64,000 nt of DNA from NCBI GenBank assembly GCA_027923965.1, contig AP026969.1, positions 2,604,001-2,668,000 of the forward strand, read 5' to 3'. A program made the translations under genes and the position numbers. The notes under the pieces are model-generated. The model saw only the letters and a program-made list of their open reading frames with translations. It did no database searches and was not told the DNA's origin. This DNA is from Comamonadaceae bacterium OS-1 (GTDB lineage Bacteria > Pseudomonadota > Gammaproteobacteria > Burkholderiales > Burkholderiaceae_C). Below, piece after piece: positions 43,698-52,697 of this stretch (its first letter is position 1; each line of letters opens with the position of its first letter).

Positions 43698-45187
43698 GGG
43701 GCCACCTCAAACAGCGCGTCGTAACTGGCCAAGGCCGGCAGCGTCACCATCACCTGCGGTATCTCTGCACGCGGGGGTGCCAGCAATAGCGTCAGCGCAT
43801 GCAGGTCGGGCAACTGGTCGAGTTCGATGAGTTGCTCCAGCTCCTGCGCCAACTGCGCCTCGTGCCCATCGGCGGCCAGGACCAGCAGGCCCACCATGGT
43901 CTTGCAGGCTTCGCGCTCGGGCTTGCTGCCAGCCAGACGCTCCCAGGTCTGGCGGTACACCGCACGCGGGAAGGCGGCATCGCGCAGCACCCAACGCGCA
44001 AAGGCGCCGGGCTTGCGTTTCAATGCGCCAACTAAATGGCGGTAATCAATCGAGCGTCCATGGCGCTGGCCGTCGCCCGGCCTGGCACGCGCAAGGCTCA
44101 ACACACACTGGCCACCTAGCCAGCATTCAATGTGCTCGGCGTACTGACGCACCATCAACCGGTGCCCAATCAACTGGCTTGGCGTGCTGTACTGCGCACC
44201 CTTGACGGTGAAGATGGCGTACTTGCTGACCCGTACCGGAATCTCTTCGAACTCGGCGGTGCGCCGCACCGGCAAGGCCTTGAGCATGGTGCGCTCGATG
44301 GCCAGCAACTTGGTGGTGCGTGCATTCATGCGCTGCACGATGGTGTCGACAAACGCCTCGTATTCTCGGCGCAGCCCAAAGCTGCGGCTGCCGCGCAGCC
44401 GCAAGGCCTGGTCGAGCGCCGTCTTGAGGGAATCGTGGCGCGATTCGATGGAGCCGTTCTCGTTGGACTGGCCCGGGTTGCAGCGTGTAGCCCGCAGACC
44501 GTAGTGGCTGCACAAGCCGGCATAGCGGCGCGTCAGCTCTTCTTGCTCGGCCACGTTGTTGAACGCCGCCGACAGACTGTCGGTGCGGTGTTCTTCCGGC
44601 ACGCCGCCCAAGGCCCAGAGGGCCGCTTGCAGTCCGGTGGATAGCGCCATGAAGCTCTCGCCGGAGTCGATGACCGTGGCGTGGCGCCAACCGGAATAGG
44701 CCAATGCAAACTGGTACAGACGATGGGCAAACACAACCCCGTCAATCTTGACGCAGAGCTCATCGAGCACGGTGAAGTCCGACAGGCACTGGCGTCCGGG
44801 CGGGTGCTCCTGGGCGAAGTAGACCTCGCGTTCGGCGCCGTACTTGGCACGCCACTGACGGACACGGCGCTGCAGGGTGCGCAGCACGCTGCTGTCCCAC
44901 TGACCCGGATAGCGGCGTTGCAGCTCTTCGAGCAGGGTAACGGCATTGAGCCGGGCATCCGTTTGCAACAGTGGCACGACTTCACTGTCCCAGACCGCCT
45001 CCAATGGGTCGGGGCGGGTGCGCCAGTTCCGTTCGGGGCGCTGTGAGGGCAGATGGTTGGCGTCTTCAATGCGACGGGCGCTGCGTTCACTGATGCCGGC
45101 CTTGGCGGCAGACGCGACCTGGCTAAGCTGGTTGCGGTGTTGCTTGTACTTGTGCACTTGGTGGTCCGTGATTCTCTTGCCGGGCAT
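43694..45187 (-). CDS. istA: IS21 transposase IstA (inner element)
   Basis: The 497-residue transposase has an N-terminal helix-turn-helix (QLSQVASAAKAGISERSARRIE) and an integrase core with SDFTVLDELCVKIDG (D), EEHRTDSLSAAFNN (D) and CNPGQSNENGSIESRHDSLK (E). A C-terminal domain includes SKYAIFTVKGAQYSTPSQLIGHRLMVRQY. The frame is complete, with the istB stop/start overlap expected of IS21. Confidence 0.92.
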   Translation of the reverse strand: MPGKRITDHQVHKYKQHRNQLSQVASAAKAGISERSARRIEDANHLPSQRPERNWRTRPDPLEAVWDSEVVPLLQTDARLNAVTLLEELQRRYPGQWDSSVLRTLQRRVRQWRAKYGAEREVYFAQEHPPGRQCLSDFTVLDELCVKIDGVVFAHRLYQFALAYSGWRHATVIDSGESFMALSTGLQAALWALGGVPEEHRTDSLSAAFNNVAEQEELTRRYAGLCSHYGLRATRCNPGQSNENGSIESRHDSLKTALDQALRLRGSRSFGLRREYEAFVDTIVQRMNARTTKLLAIERTMLKALPVRRTAEFEEIPVRVSKYAIFTVKGAQYSTPSQLIGHRLMVRQYAEHIECWLGGQCVLSLARARPGDGQRHGRSIDYRHLVGALKRKPGAFARWVLRDAAFPRAVYRQTWERLAGSKPEREACKTMVGLLVLAADGHEAQLAQELEQLIELDQLPDLHALTLLLAPPRAEIPQVMVTLPALASYDALFEVAP

Positions 45188-45312
45188 GCCGTCTACCTTC
45201 GATTCATGTTCGAAGGTTCAACGGTAGCCCCGCCTCCCGGACCCGCCCGGTGTAGGCCGCTAACTGGCCAACATAGTTGTCGTTAACCGGCCAAGGTAAT
45301 TGTCGTCAACCA

Positions 45313-45937
45313 CCTTGTCCACGGCAGTGCGCATGTTGTCGTAAATGCCGCGCCGTGGGATGCCGCCCAGGACTGCGAACGCCCGGTTGTGCGCGTCAAA
45401 CAGCATCTCGTGGGTCTGCAGCGGATAGGCCCGTACGGTGAAGGCTCGGCTGTGGCTGAGCTTGAAGTGGGCGACCTGTAGCTTGGTGCGTTCACCGCCG
45501 ATGACGGCCCAGTCTTCGCTCCAGCCGAACTGGAACGCCTCGCCGGGGCCGAAGGCCAGGGGCACGAAGGTGCCACGCCCCGTGGTCTGCTGGGCTTGCT
45601 GGCGCTGCTGTTGCCAGGTCCGGGCAAAGGCGGCCACCCTGTTGTAGGAACCGGTGTAACCCAACGCAACCAGATCGGCATGGAGCTGTTTGAGAGTGCG
45701 CCGCTGTTTGCGGGACTTGCCGGCCTCGCTCTTGAGCCATGCCGAGAGCTTCTCGGCGTATGGGTCCAGTTTGCTGGGACTGACGCGCTTGGCATAGTGC
45801 GGCTCCGCCGCACCCGAGCGCAGGTACTTCTTGATGGTGTTTCGAGACAGACCGGTACGCCGGGCTATCTCACGCAGGGAGAGCTGCTCTCGCAGTGCCC
45901 AACGCCGTATGACACTCAGTATCGCCACGTTAATCAC
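45313..45937 (-). pseudogene. istA: IS21 transposase IstA (outer element), N-terminal part
   Basis: This carries the helix-turn-helix (LSLREIARRTGLSRNTIKKYL) and the first two-thirds of the DDE core (FQFGWSEDWAVIGGERTKLQ; GIPRRGIYDNMRTAVDKV, holding the second aspartate). The frame then runs into the inner IS21. It matches the C-terminal part at 41883-42814, and together they would encode about 516 residues. Confidence 0.9.
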
Positions 45938-46041
45938 TCCTCGTCTCCTGCCGCTTAAAGCAGCAGGTTAGGGTTCTTACGTGGGTCAGTTTTAGATGGA
46001 AATCACAGGGCCAAGTGGGTCACTTCTGGGTGGAAATCAAC

Positions 46042-46085
46042 AACCCCGGTTCAGGATGCCGGTCCGGTGGCTTCCGCAGACACCT
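46042..46085 (+). repeat. Right copy of the 44 bp 6S RNA-tail repeat (candidate attR)
   Basis: It matches 25297-25340 with two changes (ac to tt in the terminal stem). No 6S RNA body precedes it; an IS21 end does. It ends where the stop codon of the GGDEF-EAL gene begins. Confidence 0.8.
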
Positions 46086-48571
46086 TATTCCCCCACCCCC
46101 ACGGGCTCTGCGGCCAATCGGTCCATCGCCTCGGCGACCACCCGTTCCAGGTCGTCACCCGGCACACCGGGTGCACACAAAAACCCCTGGTACTGGTCGC
46201 ACAGCAGACGCTGCAGCAGGTTGCGCTGGGCCAAAGTTTCCACCCCTTCGGCAATCACCGTGAGATTGAGCGCTCGGCCCATCTGGACGATGGCGCTGAC
46301 GATGGCCTGGTCGCTTTCGTCATCGGGCAGGCCGCTGATGAAGGAGCGGTCGATCTTCAGCTTGTGGATGGGAAACTTCTTCAAATACGCCAGGCTGGAA
46401 TAGCCGGTGCCAAAGTCGTCGATCGATAAAAACACCCCCAGCCCCGCCAGTGCCTGCAGCCGGGCCAAGGCCTCGTCCGCGTCTTGCACCAGGATGGATT
46501 CAGTCAGCTCCAGGTCGAGCAGGGCCGGGTCCAGCCCCGAATCTGCCAGGGCGTGGGCCACGCGGTCGACAAAATCGCTTTGCTGGAACTGCAGGGCCGA
46601 CACGTTGACCGACACAGTGCGGGTGTGGCCCTGGCGCTGCCACACCGCCGCCTGCCGAACGGCCTCGTTCAGCACCCAGGTGCCAATGGTGACGATAAAA
46701 CCCGACTCTTCGGCCACCGGAATGAACTGCCCGGGCGACACCCAGCCCCGCTCGGGGTCTTGCCAGCGGATCAGCGCCTCCACCCCCAGTACGGCTCCGG
46801 TGGTCAGGCTGACCTGCGGCTGGTAATGCAGCCGAAAATGCCCGGCCTCCATGGCCTGGCGCAGGCTGTGCTCCATCTTCATGCGCGACAGCAAGGCCAC
46901 GTTCATCTGGGGCTGGTAGAAGCGGAAGCTGCCCCGGCCCCGTTCCTTGACGCGGTTCATGGCCGTATCGGCCGACTTGACCATGTCGTCCAGCGTTTGC
47001 CCGTCGGCCGGGTACATGGCCACGCCGATGCTGCAGCCCACCGAGAAGTCCATTCCGTCCATGTGAAAGGGCCGGGCCAGGCTCTCCAGCACGCGCTGGG
47101 CCACCATCTTGGCGCCCTCGGCATCGGCCTGGTGCAGGTACATCACAAATTCATCGCCGCCCAGGCGGCACAGCGTATCCACATGGCGCAGGCAATTCAA
47201 CATGCGCTGGCCCACCTCGACCAACACCCGGTCGCCAAACAGATGGCCCAGCGAGTCGTTGATGTTCTTGAAGCGGTCCAGGTCCAGGAACAGGATGGCG
47301 AACTCCCCCCCGTCCCGCTCGGCCAGGCGCAACGCAAAGTCCACCCGCTGCGACAGCATCAGGCGGTTCGGCAGACCGGTCAGCACGTCTGAATAGGCCA
47401 ACTGCTCGATGCGCTCGGAACTGGCTTTTTTCTCGGTCAGGTCGTTGAAGAAGCCAATGCTTTGCGTGACCAGTCCCTTGGCATCGCGCAAGGCCACCCA
47501 CGACAAATGCACCACGCAGGTGCTGCCATCTCCACGCTGGTGCAGAACCTCGCCGTCCCAGTGGCCTTCGCGGTGCCAGCCGCGTTGGACGCGCTGAAAC
47601 AGATCACCACCGCTGGTGTCCTGGAACAGGGTGGGCGCCATCTGCCCCATGAACTGCGCCTGGCTGGAGCGGCTCAAGCGCTCGCAACTGGGGTTGACCG
47701 CCACAATCTGGTGCTGCGCGTCAGCAATGAACACCGCGTCCAGGCTGGACTCGAACACCTTGCCGGCCAGTTGCAGCTGCGCCTCGGACTCCACGCGTTC
47801 GGTGATATCACGAAACGAATACACCCGGCCAATCGAGCGCCCCAGACTGATCTGGGGCCGGGTCACCCGCTCCAGAATCCGCCCGCTGCGCAACAGCAGT
47901 ATGTCGGTGCCCTGGTACAGGGGCGTATTGACGATGAACTCCATGCGCCGCTGGTAGGCCGCAATGTTCACCACCACCCGTGCCATATGGGCGTACAGGG
48001 CGGCATCCACGTGCGGGTCCAGCAGGGCTTCGGGCAGATCCCACAGCTCGGCAAACTGGCGGTTGCGCACCGTCACCACGCCGTCCAGGCTGCACGCCAA
48101 AATGCCGTCCGCCGTGGATTCCAGCGTGGCCTGCATCTCGGCCAGCACCAGCTCCAGGCGGTCTTCCGCCCGGCGCAGCGGGCCCAGGTCGCGCAGCACC
48201 ACCATGTAGATCCGGTTGCCGTCGCCGATGTCCAGGGGGCTGACGCGGCGCTCCACCAGCAGGCTGCGGCCATCGGCATGCCGTACCAGGGTTTCGGAAT
48301 GGATGTGCTGGTCTTGGGGCGCATGGCCTGCGGCCACGTCGGCCCAGAAGTACAGGTCTTCCGGGGACGGGCAGAGGTCGCTGACCAGTTGGCCCTGCAT
48401 CGCCTCGCGCGGCAGGCCCAGCAAACGGGCGGATTCGGCATTGGCGATGGTGATGCGGCACTCGCCGGGTGCCACGATCCACACCGCATCGGGCAGGCTC
48501 TCGATCAATGCCGCCAGCACACCCGCATCCACCCTAATCCCCCTGCCGGTCGGAGGTGACCACCCGCTCAA
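46085..48571 (-). CDS. PAS-GGDEF-EAL cyclic-di-GMP protein
   Basis: The 828-residue protein has three PAS-like sensor regions (about 10-130, 150-270 and 285-400, for example SLPDAVWIVAPGECRITIAN and SSLDAVFIADAQHQIVAVNP). A GGDEF domain follows (YSDVLTGLPNRLML; active loop CRLGGDEFVMYL intact), then an EAL domain (GVEALIRWQDPERG, SLTESIL-type ELTESILVQDADEAL, IDDFGTGYSSLAYLKKFPIHKLKIDRSFI). Both catalytic motifs are intact. Without membrane segments it is a cytosolic sensor that may make or degrade c-di-GMP. It overlaps the HD-GYP gene upstream by 38 bases. Its stop lies at the right 6S repeat. Confidence 0.92.
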   Translation of the reverse strand: MSGWSPPTGRGIRVDAGVLAALIESLPDAVWIVAPGECRITIANAESARLLGLPREAMQGQLVSDLCPSPEDLYFWADVAAGHAPQDQHIHSETLVRHADGRSLLVERRVSPLDIGDGNRIYMVVLRDLGPLRRAEDRLELVLAEMQATLESTADGILACSLDGVVTVRNRQFAELWDLPEALLDPHVDAALYAHMARVVVNIAAYQRRMEFIVNTPLYQGTDILLLRSGRILERVTRPQISLGRSIGRVYSFRDITERVESEAQLQLAGKVFESSLDAVFIADAQHQIVAVNPSCERLSRSSQAQFMGQMAPTLFQDTSGGDLFQRVQRGWHREGHWDGEVLHQRGDGSTCVVHLSWVALRDAKGLVTQSIGFFNDLTEKKASSERIEQLAYSDVLTGLPNRLMLSQRVDFALRLAERDGGEFAILFLDLDRFKNINDSLGHLFGDRVLVEVGQRMLNCLRHVDTLCRLGGDEFVMYLHQADAEGAKMVAQRVLESLARPFHMDGMDFSVGCSIGVAMYPADGQTLDDMVKSADTAMNRVKERGRGSFRFYQPQMNVALLSRMKMEHSLRQAMEAGHFRLHYQPQVSLTTGAVLGVEALIRWQDPERGWVSPGQFIPVAEESGFIVTIGTWVLNEAVRQAAVWQRQGHTRTVSVNVSALQFQQSDFVDRVAHALADSGLDPALLDLELTESILVQDADEALARLQALAGLGVFLSIDDFGTGYSSLAYLKKFPIHKLKIDRSFISGLPDDESDQAIVSAIVQMGRALNLTVIAEGVETLAQRNLLQRLLCDQYQGFLCAPGVPGDDLERVVAEAMDRLAAEPVGVGE

Positions 48572-49850
48572 AAAAGTACGACACCCGCTGTCGCGGGGAC
48601 AGGTAGTCTTGCACCGCCCGCGGCAACTGCGAGGGCTTGAGGCTGCGCCGGATCCCCAGTTCGGGGGCGTGCTCCAGGTCCACCATCAGCGCCTCATCGC
48701 GGGGCACGCTGGCATCGAACACGATCACGTAAGGCTTCAGGGGCCGGGTCGAGTTGACCGACACCACCATCGCATAGCCGTCGTTCAGCAGCTGCACCAC
48801 CGAACCCGGCGGGTACACGCCCATCATGCGGATGAAGGCACCCAGCGTGGCGGTGTCAAAGCGCGCTTTCATCTGGGCAAAAATCAGCGACAAGGCCTCG
48901 TGCGGCGTCAGGGCGTTGACCAGCCGGGGCGGGTTGCATAGGTTGTCGTAGCGGTTCACCAAGGCCAGTATCTTGCCGCTGGCCGACAGGTTGGCCCCCA
49001 CCAGGCCAGAAGGAAAACCGCTGCCGTCGGCCAGCTCGTGGTGCTGGCCGATCGAGCGCAGGATGTCTTCGGACAACCCCATGCGCCGCCCCATCACCAG
49101 GCTGTGCTCCACGTGCTCCTGGTAGACCAACTGCTCGGAGGCCGAAAAGCTGGGGTCCTGGTAGCGCATGCGCTCGGCCATCTGGACCTTGCCCAGGTCG
49201 TGCAGCAGCGCCGCCACGCCCAGGTCGGTGAGTGCAGCGGCGGGCAGGCCCAGCGCTTTGCCCAGCAGCAGCGAGACCACCATCACGTTCACCGGGTGCA
49301 CCGCGCTGCGCTCGCCCATGGCCTCGGAGAGCAGGCGGATGGCCGACTCACCCTCGGCCAGGATGTCGTCCACACAGCCCGCCACCAGGGCCGTGCTTTC
49401 TTCGCGCATCTGCACCGCCCGGCTGCTGGCCTGCTCGACCACGCGCCGGTACTGCTGGGTGGCTTCGCCAAACCGGCGCTCACATACCGCCAGGCTGCGC
49501 CGCTGGGCCGCCAGGCGCTGGGCACGCTGCAAACGCAGCAGCTCGGCCTCGCTCAAGGGCGAAGGGCTGGCTTTTTCAGGGGCGGGCGCAAGGGGGGCAG
49601 CGGGCCGTTTGTCAGGGCCTTCCGGCTCGGCCAGCGGCGCGGGGCCGGAGTCAGAGGGGGGATCACTTTGGTCCGGAAAGTACCGTACCTGGCTCACGCC
49701 CAGGGACAAGATCGTCTTGATCTGGTCGTTGGAGGTGATCTTGAAGCTGCCTTTGGGAAAGGGATGATCCATCCAGCCCAGGTCCAGCTGGATGAAAAGT
49801 CCCCGCCGCAATTGGGCAACGTCTATCCACCGAGAGGAAGTTTCTCCCAT
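48534..49850 (-). CDS. HD-GYP domain c-di-GMP phosphodiesterase with DUF3391
   Basis: The 438-residue protein begins with a DUF3391 domain (WIDVAQLRRGLFIQLDLGWMDHPF, ILSLGVSQVRYFP), then an acidic Pro-rich linker and a coiled coil (LLRLQRAQRLAAQRRSLAVCERRF). The HD-GYP domain follows with AALLHDLGKVQ (HD pair), YQEHVEHSLVMGRRM, QHHELADGSGFPSGL (HHExxDGxGxP; the GYP tyrosine is F), and ILALVNRYDNLCNP. HD-GYP enzymes hydrolyse c-di-GMP fully to GMP. It is co-transcribed with the GGDEF-EAL gene, so the pair forms a c-di-GMP switch. Confidence 0.9.
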   Translation of the reverse strand: MGETSSRWIDVAQLRRGLFIQLDLGWMDHPFPKGSFKITSNDQIKTILSLGVSQVRYFPDQSDPPSDSGPAPLAEPEGPDKRPAAPLAPAPEKASPSPLSEAELLRLQRAQRLAAQRRSLAVCERRFGEATQQYRRVVEQASSRAVQMREESTALVAGCVDDILAEGESAIRLLSEAMGERSAVHPVNVMVVSLLLGKALGLPAAALTDLGVAALLHDLGKVQMAERMRYQDPSFSASEQLVYQEHVEHSLVMGRRMGLSEDILRSIGQHHELADGSGFPSGLVGANLSASGKILALVNRYDNLCNPPRLVNALTPHEALSLIFAQMKARFDTATLGAFIRMMGVYPPGSVVQLLNDGYAMVVSVNSTRPLKPYVIVFDASVPRDEALMVDLEHAPELGIRRSLKPSQLPRAVQDYLSPRQRVSYFFERVVTSDRQGD

Positions 49851-49921
49851 GGTTCAGACGTGCGCAGCTAAAAATTGCATTTTTTGATTATGCCGCCGGT
49901 GGGTGACATTTTGTTACCAAA

Positions 49922-49999
49922 CGTGAAATAGTTCACAGTAAACGCATCTACTTTGGAGGAAAAACAATCACAAAACCGCAAATCTGGCCTCCCAAAGTA
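49922..49999. promoter_or_regulatory. Two inverted repeats between matB and the HD-GYP gene
   Basis: GTGAA-ATAG-TTCAC (49923-49936) is a perfect short palindrome. TACTTTGGAGGA (49949-49960) pairs with CCTCCCAAAGTA (49988-49999) apart from one extra base. They lie in the 5' region of the HD-GYP operon and 3' of matB. They may be an operator plus a hairpin, and no T-run marks either as a classic terminator. Confidence 0.35.
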
Positions 50000-50059
50000 C
50001 CAGCGCCTGTAACTTCGTGTAATTCAGTTATCGTCCAAAAACACGCCAGCTTAAATCAA

Positions 50060-51589
50060 CTAGTCACATTTTGTGTATTGTTCGCGCAAGATGTTTTTTT
50101 GCACTTTGCCCATGGCGTTGCGTGGCAACTCTGGCAACACAAAGCAGTGCTTGGGGACTTTGAAGTTGGCCATGCGGGCCTTCAATGCGGCCAGGATCTG
50201 CACCGGATCCAGCACCGCCCCCGCCTGCGCGATCAGCAGCGCCACACCCACCTCGCCAAAGTCGGCATGCGGCACGCCCACCACCGCGCTCTCGGCCACG
50301 CCGGGCAGCTCATTCAGGGCGGCCTCGATCTCGGCGGGATAGACGTTGTAGCCACCGCTGATGATCAGGTCTTTGCTGCGGCCCACGATGTGCACATAGC
50401 CGCGCGCGTCAATCTGGCCCACATCGCCAGTTTTGAAAAAGCCATCGGCTGTGAACTCTTCGGCCGTCTTCTCGGGCATGCGCCAGTAACCCTGGAACAC
50501 ATTCGGCCCACGCACCTGGATGCCGCCAATCTCACCCGTGGGCAACGGCTGGTTCGCACCGTCCACCACGCGCAATTGCACGCCGGGCAGCGCAAAGCCC
50601 ACCGTGCCGCCGCGCCGCTCGCCGTCCTCTGCGCGGTAGGGGTTGGAGGTCAGCATGGCGGTTTCGCTCATGCCGTAGCGTTCCAGAATGGTGTGACCGG
50701 TGCGGGTTTGCCACTCTTTAAAGGTGTCGATCAACAACGGGGCCGACCCGGCAATAAACAGGCGCATGTGGCGCGCTGCCTCGGGCGTGAGCCCCGGCTC
50801 CTGCAGCAGGCGCACGTACAGCGTGGGCACGCCCATGAACACGGTGGCACGGGGCAGCCACTCCAATACCTTGCGCGCATCAAACTTGGCGCACCACAGC
50901 ATCTGGCTGCCACTGAGCAGCGCGCCGTGGATGGCCACGAACAGGCCGTGCACATGGAAGATGGGCAAGGCGTGGATCAGCACGTCGCTGGGCTGCCAGC
51001 CCCAGTAATCTTTCAGCGTAGCGGCGTTGCTCAGCAGATTGCCGTGCGACAGCATGGCGCCCTTGCTGCGCCCGGTGGTGCCGCTGGTGTACAAAATGGC
51101 GGCCAGGTCATCGGCCTGCCGCTGCGCCACGGTGTGCTGGTCGCTGTGGTGGGCGGCCCGGTCCAGCAGGGAGCCGGTGCGGTCGCCGTTCAGCGTGAAC
51201 ACATATTCGGTACCCGCCATGAAGGCGATCTTGCTGACCCAGCCAAAGTTGGGCGCGCTGCAGACCACCACCGCCGGCTCGGCATTGCCAATGAAGTAGC
51301 GGATTTCATCGGCCTGGTAGGCGGTGTTGAGCGGCAAAAACACATAGCCAGCACGCAAGGTGGCCAGGTACAGCACCATGGCCTCCACCGATTTGTCGAC
51401 CTGCACCGCAATGCGGGCCCCGGCGGGCAGACCCAGCGAGGCCAGCAAGTTGGCCACCATGGCGGTGCTGCGGTCCAGGTCGCGCCAGGAGTAGCGCAGA
51501 CCATCGTCGGTTTCTACCGCCACCGCGTCCAGATCGGACGGAAAACCGGCCCGCAGCGCCGTGAACAGGTTGTGGTTGCGCTCGGACAT
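50060..51589 (-). CDS. matB: Malonyl-CoA synthetase (MatB-like acyl-CoA ligase)
   Basis: The 509-residue adenylate-forming enzyme has the AMP-binding loop ILYTSGTTGRSKGAMLSHGNL, the adenine motif ERYGMSETAMLTSNPY, the FKTGDVGQIDARGYVHIVGRSKDLIISGGYNVYPAEIE hinge region and the catalytic lysine in LPRNAMGKVQKNILR. The MatB traits are the N-terminal NLFTALRAGFP and PIFHVHGLFVAIHGALLSG, and the arginine in YGMSET..NPY. It activates malonate to malonyl-CoA. No decarboxylase or transporter neighbour is visible, so the exact substrate rests on similarity. Confidence 0.85.
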   Translation of the reverse strand: MSERNHNLFTALRAGFPSDLDAVAVETDDGLRYSWRDLDRSTAMVANLLASLGLPAGARIAVQVDKSVEAMVLYLATLRAGYVFLPLNTAYQADEIRYFIGNAEPAVVVCSAPNFGWVSKIAFMAGTEYVFTLNGDRTGSLLDRAAHHSDQHTVAQRQADDLAAILYTSGTTGRSKGAMLSHGNLLSNAATLKDYWGWQPSDVLIHALPIFHVHGLFVAIHGALLSGSQMLWCAKFDARKVLEWLPRATVFMGVPTLYVRLLQEPGLTPEAARHMRLFIAGSAPLLIDTFKEWQTRTGHTILERYGMSETAMLTSNPYRAEDGERRGGTVGFALPGVQLRVVDGANQPLPTGEIGGIQVRGPNVFQGYWRMPEKTAEEFTADGFFKTGDVGQIDARGYVHIVGRSKDLIISGGYNVYPAEIEAALNELPGVAESAVVGVPHADFGEVGVALLIAQAGAVLDPVQILAALKARMANFKVPKHCFVLPELPRNAMGKVQKNILREQYTKCD

Positions 51590-51613
51590 GGCGGTAGTCT
51601 CCCTCGGGATAAA

Positions 51614-51683
51614 TACTATCTATTTTATAGCTACTCACGCTCACCAGATAAGCGCTAGAGGCTGATTTTTATCTTAAATTTTG
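51614..51683 (+). repeat. Interspersed ~60 bp repeat, copy 8
   Basis: It shows 'ctatctattttatagctactcacgctc', 'cagataagcgctagaggctgatttttatc', the best consensus match in the window. It lies between the matB start and the lgt stop. Confidence 0.9.
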
Positions 51684-51684
51684 T

Positions 51685-52509
51685 TCAGGCCGCACGGGCC
51701 CGTGGTGCCGCGACTTTGCCCGCCCACCACCACATCACGGCCCCACCCAGAATCATGGGCACGCACAGCCACTGGCCCATGCTCATGCCCATCGACAGCA
51801 GGCCCAAAAAGGCATCCGGCTCGCGAAAGAACTCGGCAATGAAGCGAAACACCCCATAGCCAAACAAAAACGCCGCCGCCACCTGGCCCGGCGCACGCTC
51901 TTTGCGGGCATACAGCCACAGCAGCACGAACAGCAGCAGACCCTCCATCAGGAACTGGTACACCTGCGAGGGGTGGCGCGGCAGCGGGCCGCCGTCACGG
52001 AACACCATGCCCCAGGGCAGGTCGGGCGCGCTCAGCCGCCCCCAGAGCTCGCCGTTGATGAAGTTACCCACCCGCCCTGCCGCCAACCCGGTGGGTACGC
52101 AGGGCGCCACAAAATCGGCCACCTGCCAGAACGGCTTTTTGCGCGACACGGCAAACCACACCATGGACGCAATCACGCCCAGCAGCCCGCCATGGAAAGA
52201 CATGCCGCCCTGCCATACATAGAACACCTCCAGCGGGTGGCTGAGGTAGTAGCCAGGCTTGTAGAACAGGCAGTAACCAATGCGCCCGCCCAGCACCACG
52301 CCCATCACGCCCAGAAACAGAATGTCCTCCACATCCTTGGCCGCCCAGGCCTGGTTGCCAGTCAGCGTCGCAAACGGTGGGTGCCGCAAGCGGCGGATGC
52401 CCAGAAACATGAACAGCGCAAACGCGGCCAGATAGGTCAGGCCGTACCAGTGGACGGCCAGAGGGCCGACTTGCAGGGCAATAGGGTTGATTTGGGGGTG
52501 GATCAGCAT
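51685..52509 (-). CDS. lgt: Prolipoprotein diacylglyceryl transferase
   Basis: The 274-residue inner-membrane enzyme from ATG 52509 has seven membrane helices. It carries [12 protein letters not shown] at the N terminus, [24 protein letters not shown] (catalytic histidine region) and the Lgt signature [30 protein letters not shown] and [16 protein letters not shown] follow. It moves a diacylglyceryl group from phosphatidylglycerol to lipobox cysteines, the first step of lipoprotein maturation. The longer upstream frame is rejected because the [11 protein letters not shown] start is the family N terminus. Confidence 0.95.
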   Translation of the reverse strand: MLIHPQINPIALQVGPLAVHWYGLTYLAAFALFMFLGIRRLRHPPFATLTGNQAWAAKDVEDILFLGVMGVVLGGRIGYCLFYKPGYYLSHPLEVFYVWQGGMSFHGGLLGVIASMVWFAVSRKKPFWQVADFVAPCVPTGLAAGRVGNFINGELWGRLSAPDLPWGMVFRDGGPLPRHPSQVYQFLMEGLLLFVLLWLYARKERAPGQVAAAFLFGYGVFRFIAEFFREPDAFLGLLSMGMSMGQWLCVPMILGGAVMWWWAGKVAAPRARAA

Positions 52510-52697
52510 GGCAGGTATTGTGCCCGCAGCAGGTGAAGGCTTTGTAGACCCAAGAACATGTTCAAGCCCACTCTGGTGCCCTGGGCGCAGCGCGTACTGC
52601 AAGCCTCAAACCCGGTCCAGGCCATGGCCAAGCGCCCGAGCGTCCGCCGCGACGGAGCGCCTTGCCGGGTCGATTCCGGGTTGGGGCCGGTGCCCGC

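Larger units (their letters stand above)
42815..45312 (-). mobile_element. Inner IS21-family element nested in istA
   Basis: The ends begin TGG and finish CCA with related inverted repeats (TGGTCGGTGTCAACTATC versus TGGTTGACGACAATTACC) and further internal copies of the ACAACTAT..TGGCC motif. The 6-base target duplication CCTTGT lies at 42809-42814 and 45313-45318. Both genes are intact, so this element may be active. Confidence 0.93.
41025..46042 (-). mobile_element. Outer IS21-family element, interrupted by a second IS21
   Basis: The ends are inverted repeats TGTTAATTTCCACGC (41025) and TGTTGATTTCCACCC on the opposite strand (ending 46042). Each is followed by further subterminal copies of the TTTCCA and TGACCCAC motifs typical of IS21 ends. 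Flanking bases (cagt versus accc) show no target duplication. The right end abuts the duplicated 6S RNA tail with a one-base overlap. Confidence 0.85.

Noticed and set aside
25297-46085. A CRISPR array or prophage explanation for the accessory region
   Set aside because: No short regularly spaced repeats, cas genes, or phage structural, lysis or replication genes were seen; the content is IS elements and a secretion system.
52510-52697. A tRNA-like T-arm (gggtcgattccggg) in the lgt/hydroxylase gap
   Set aside because: The loop lacks the TTC start, and no acceptor or anticodon arm can be drawn around it.
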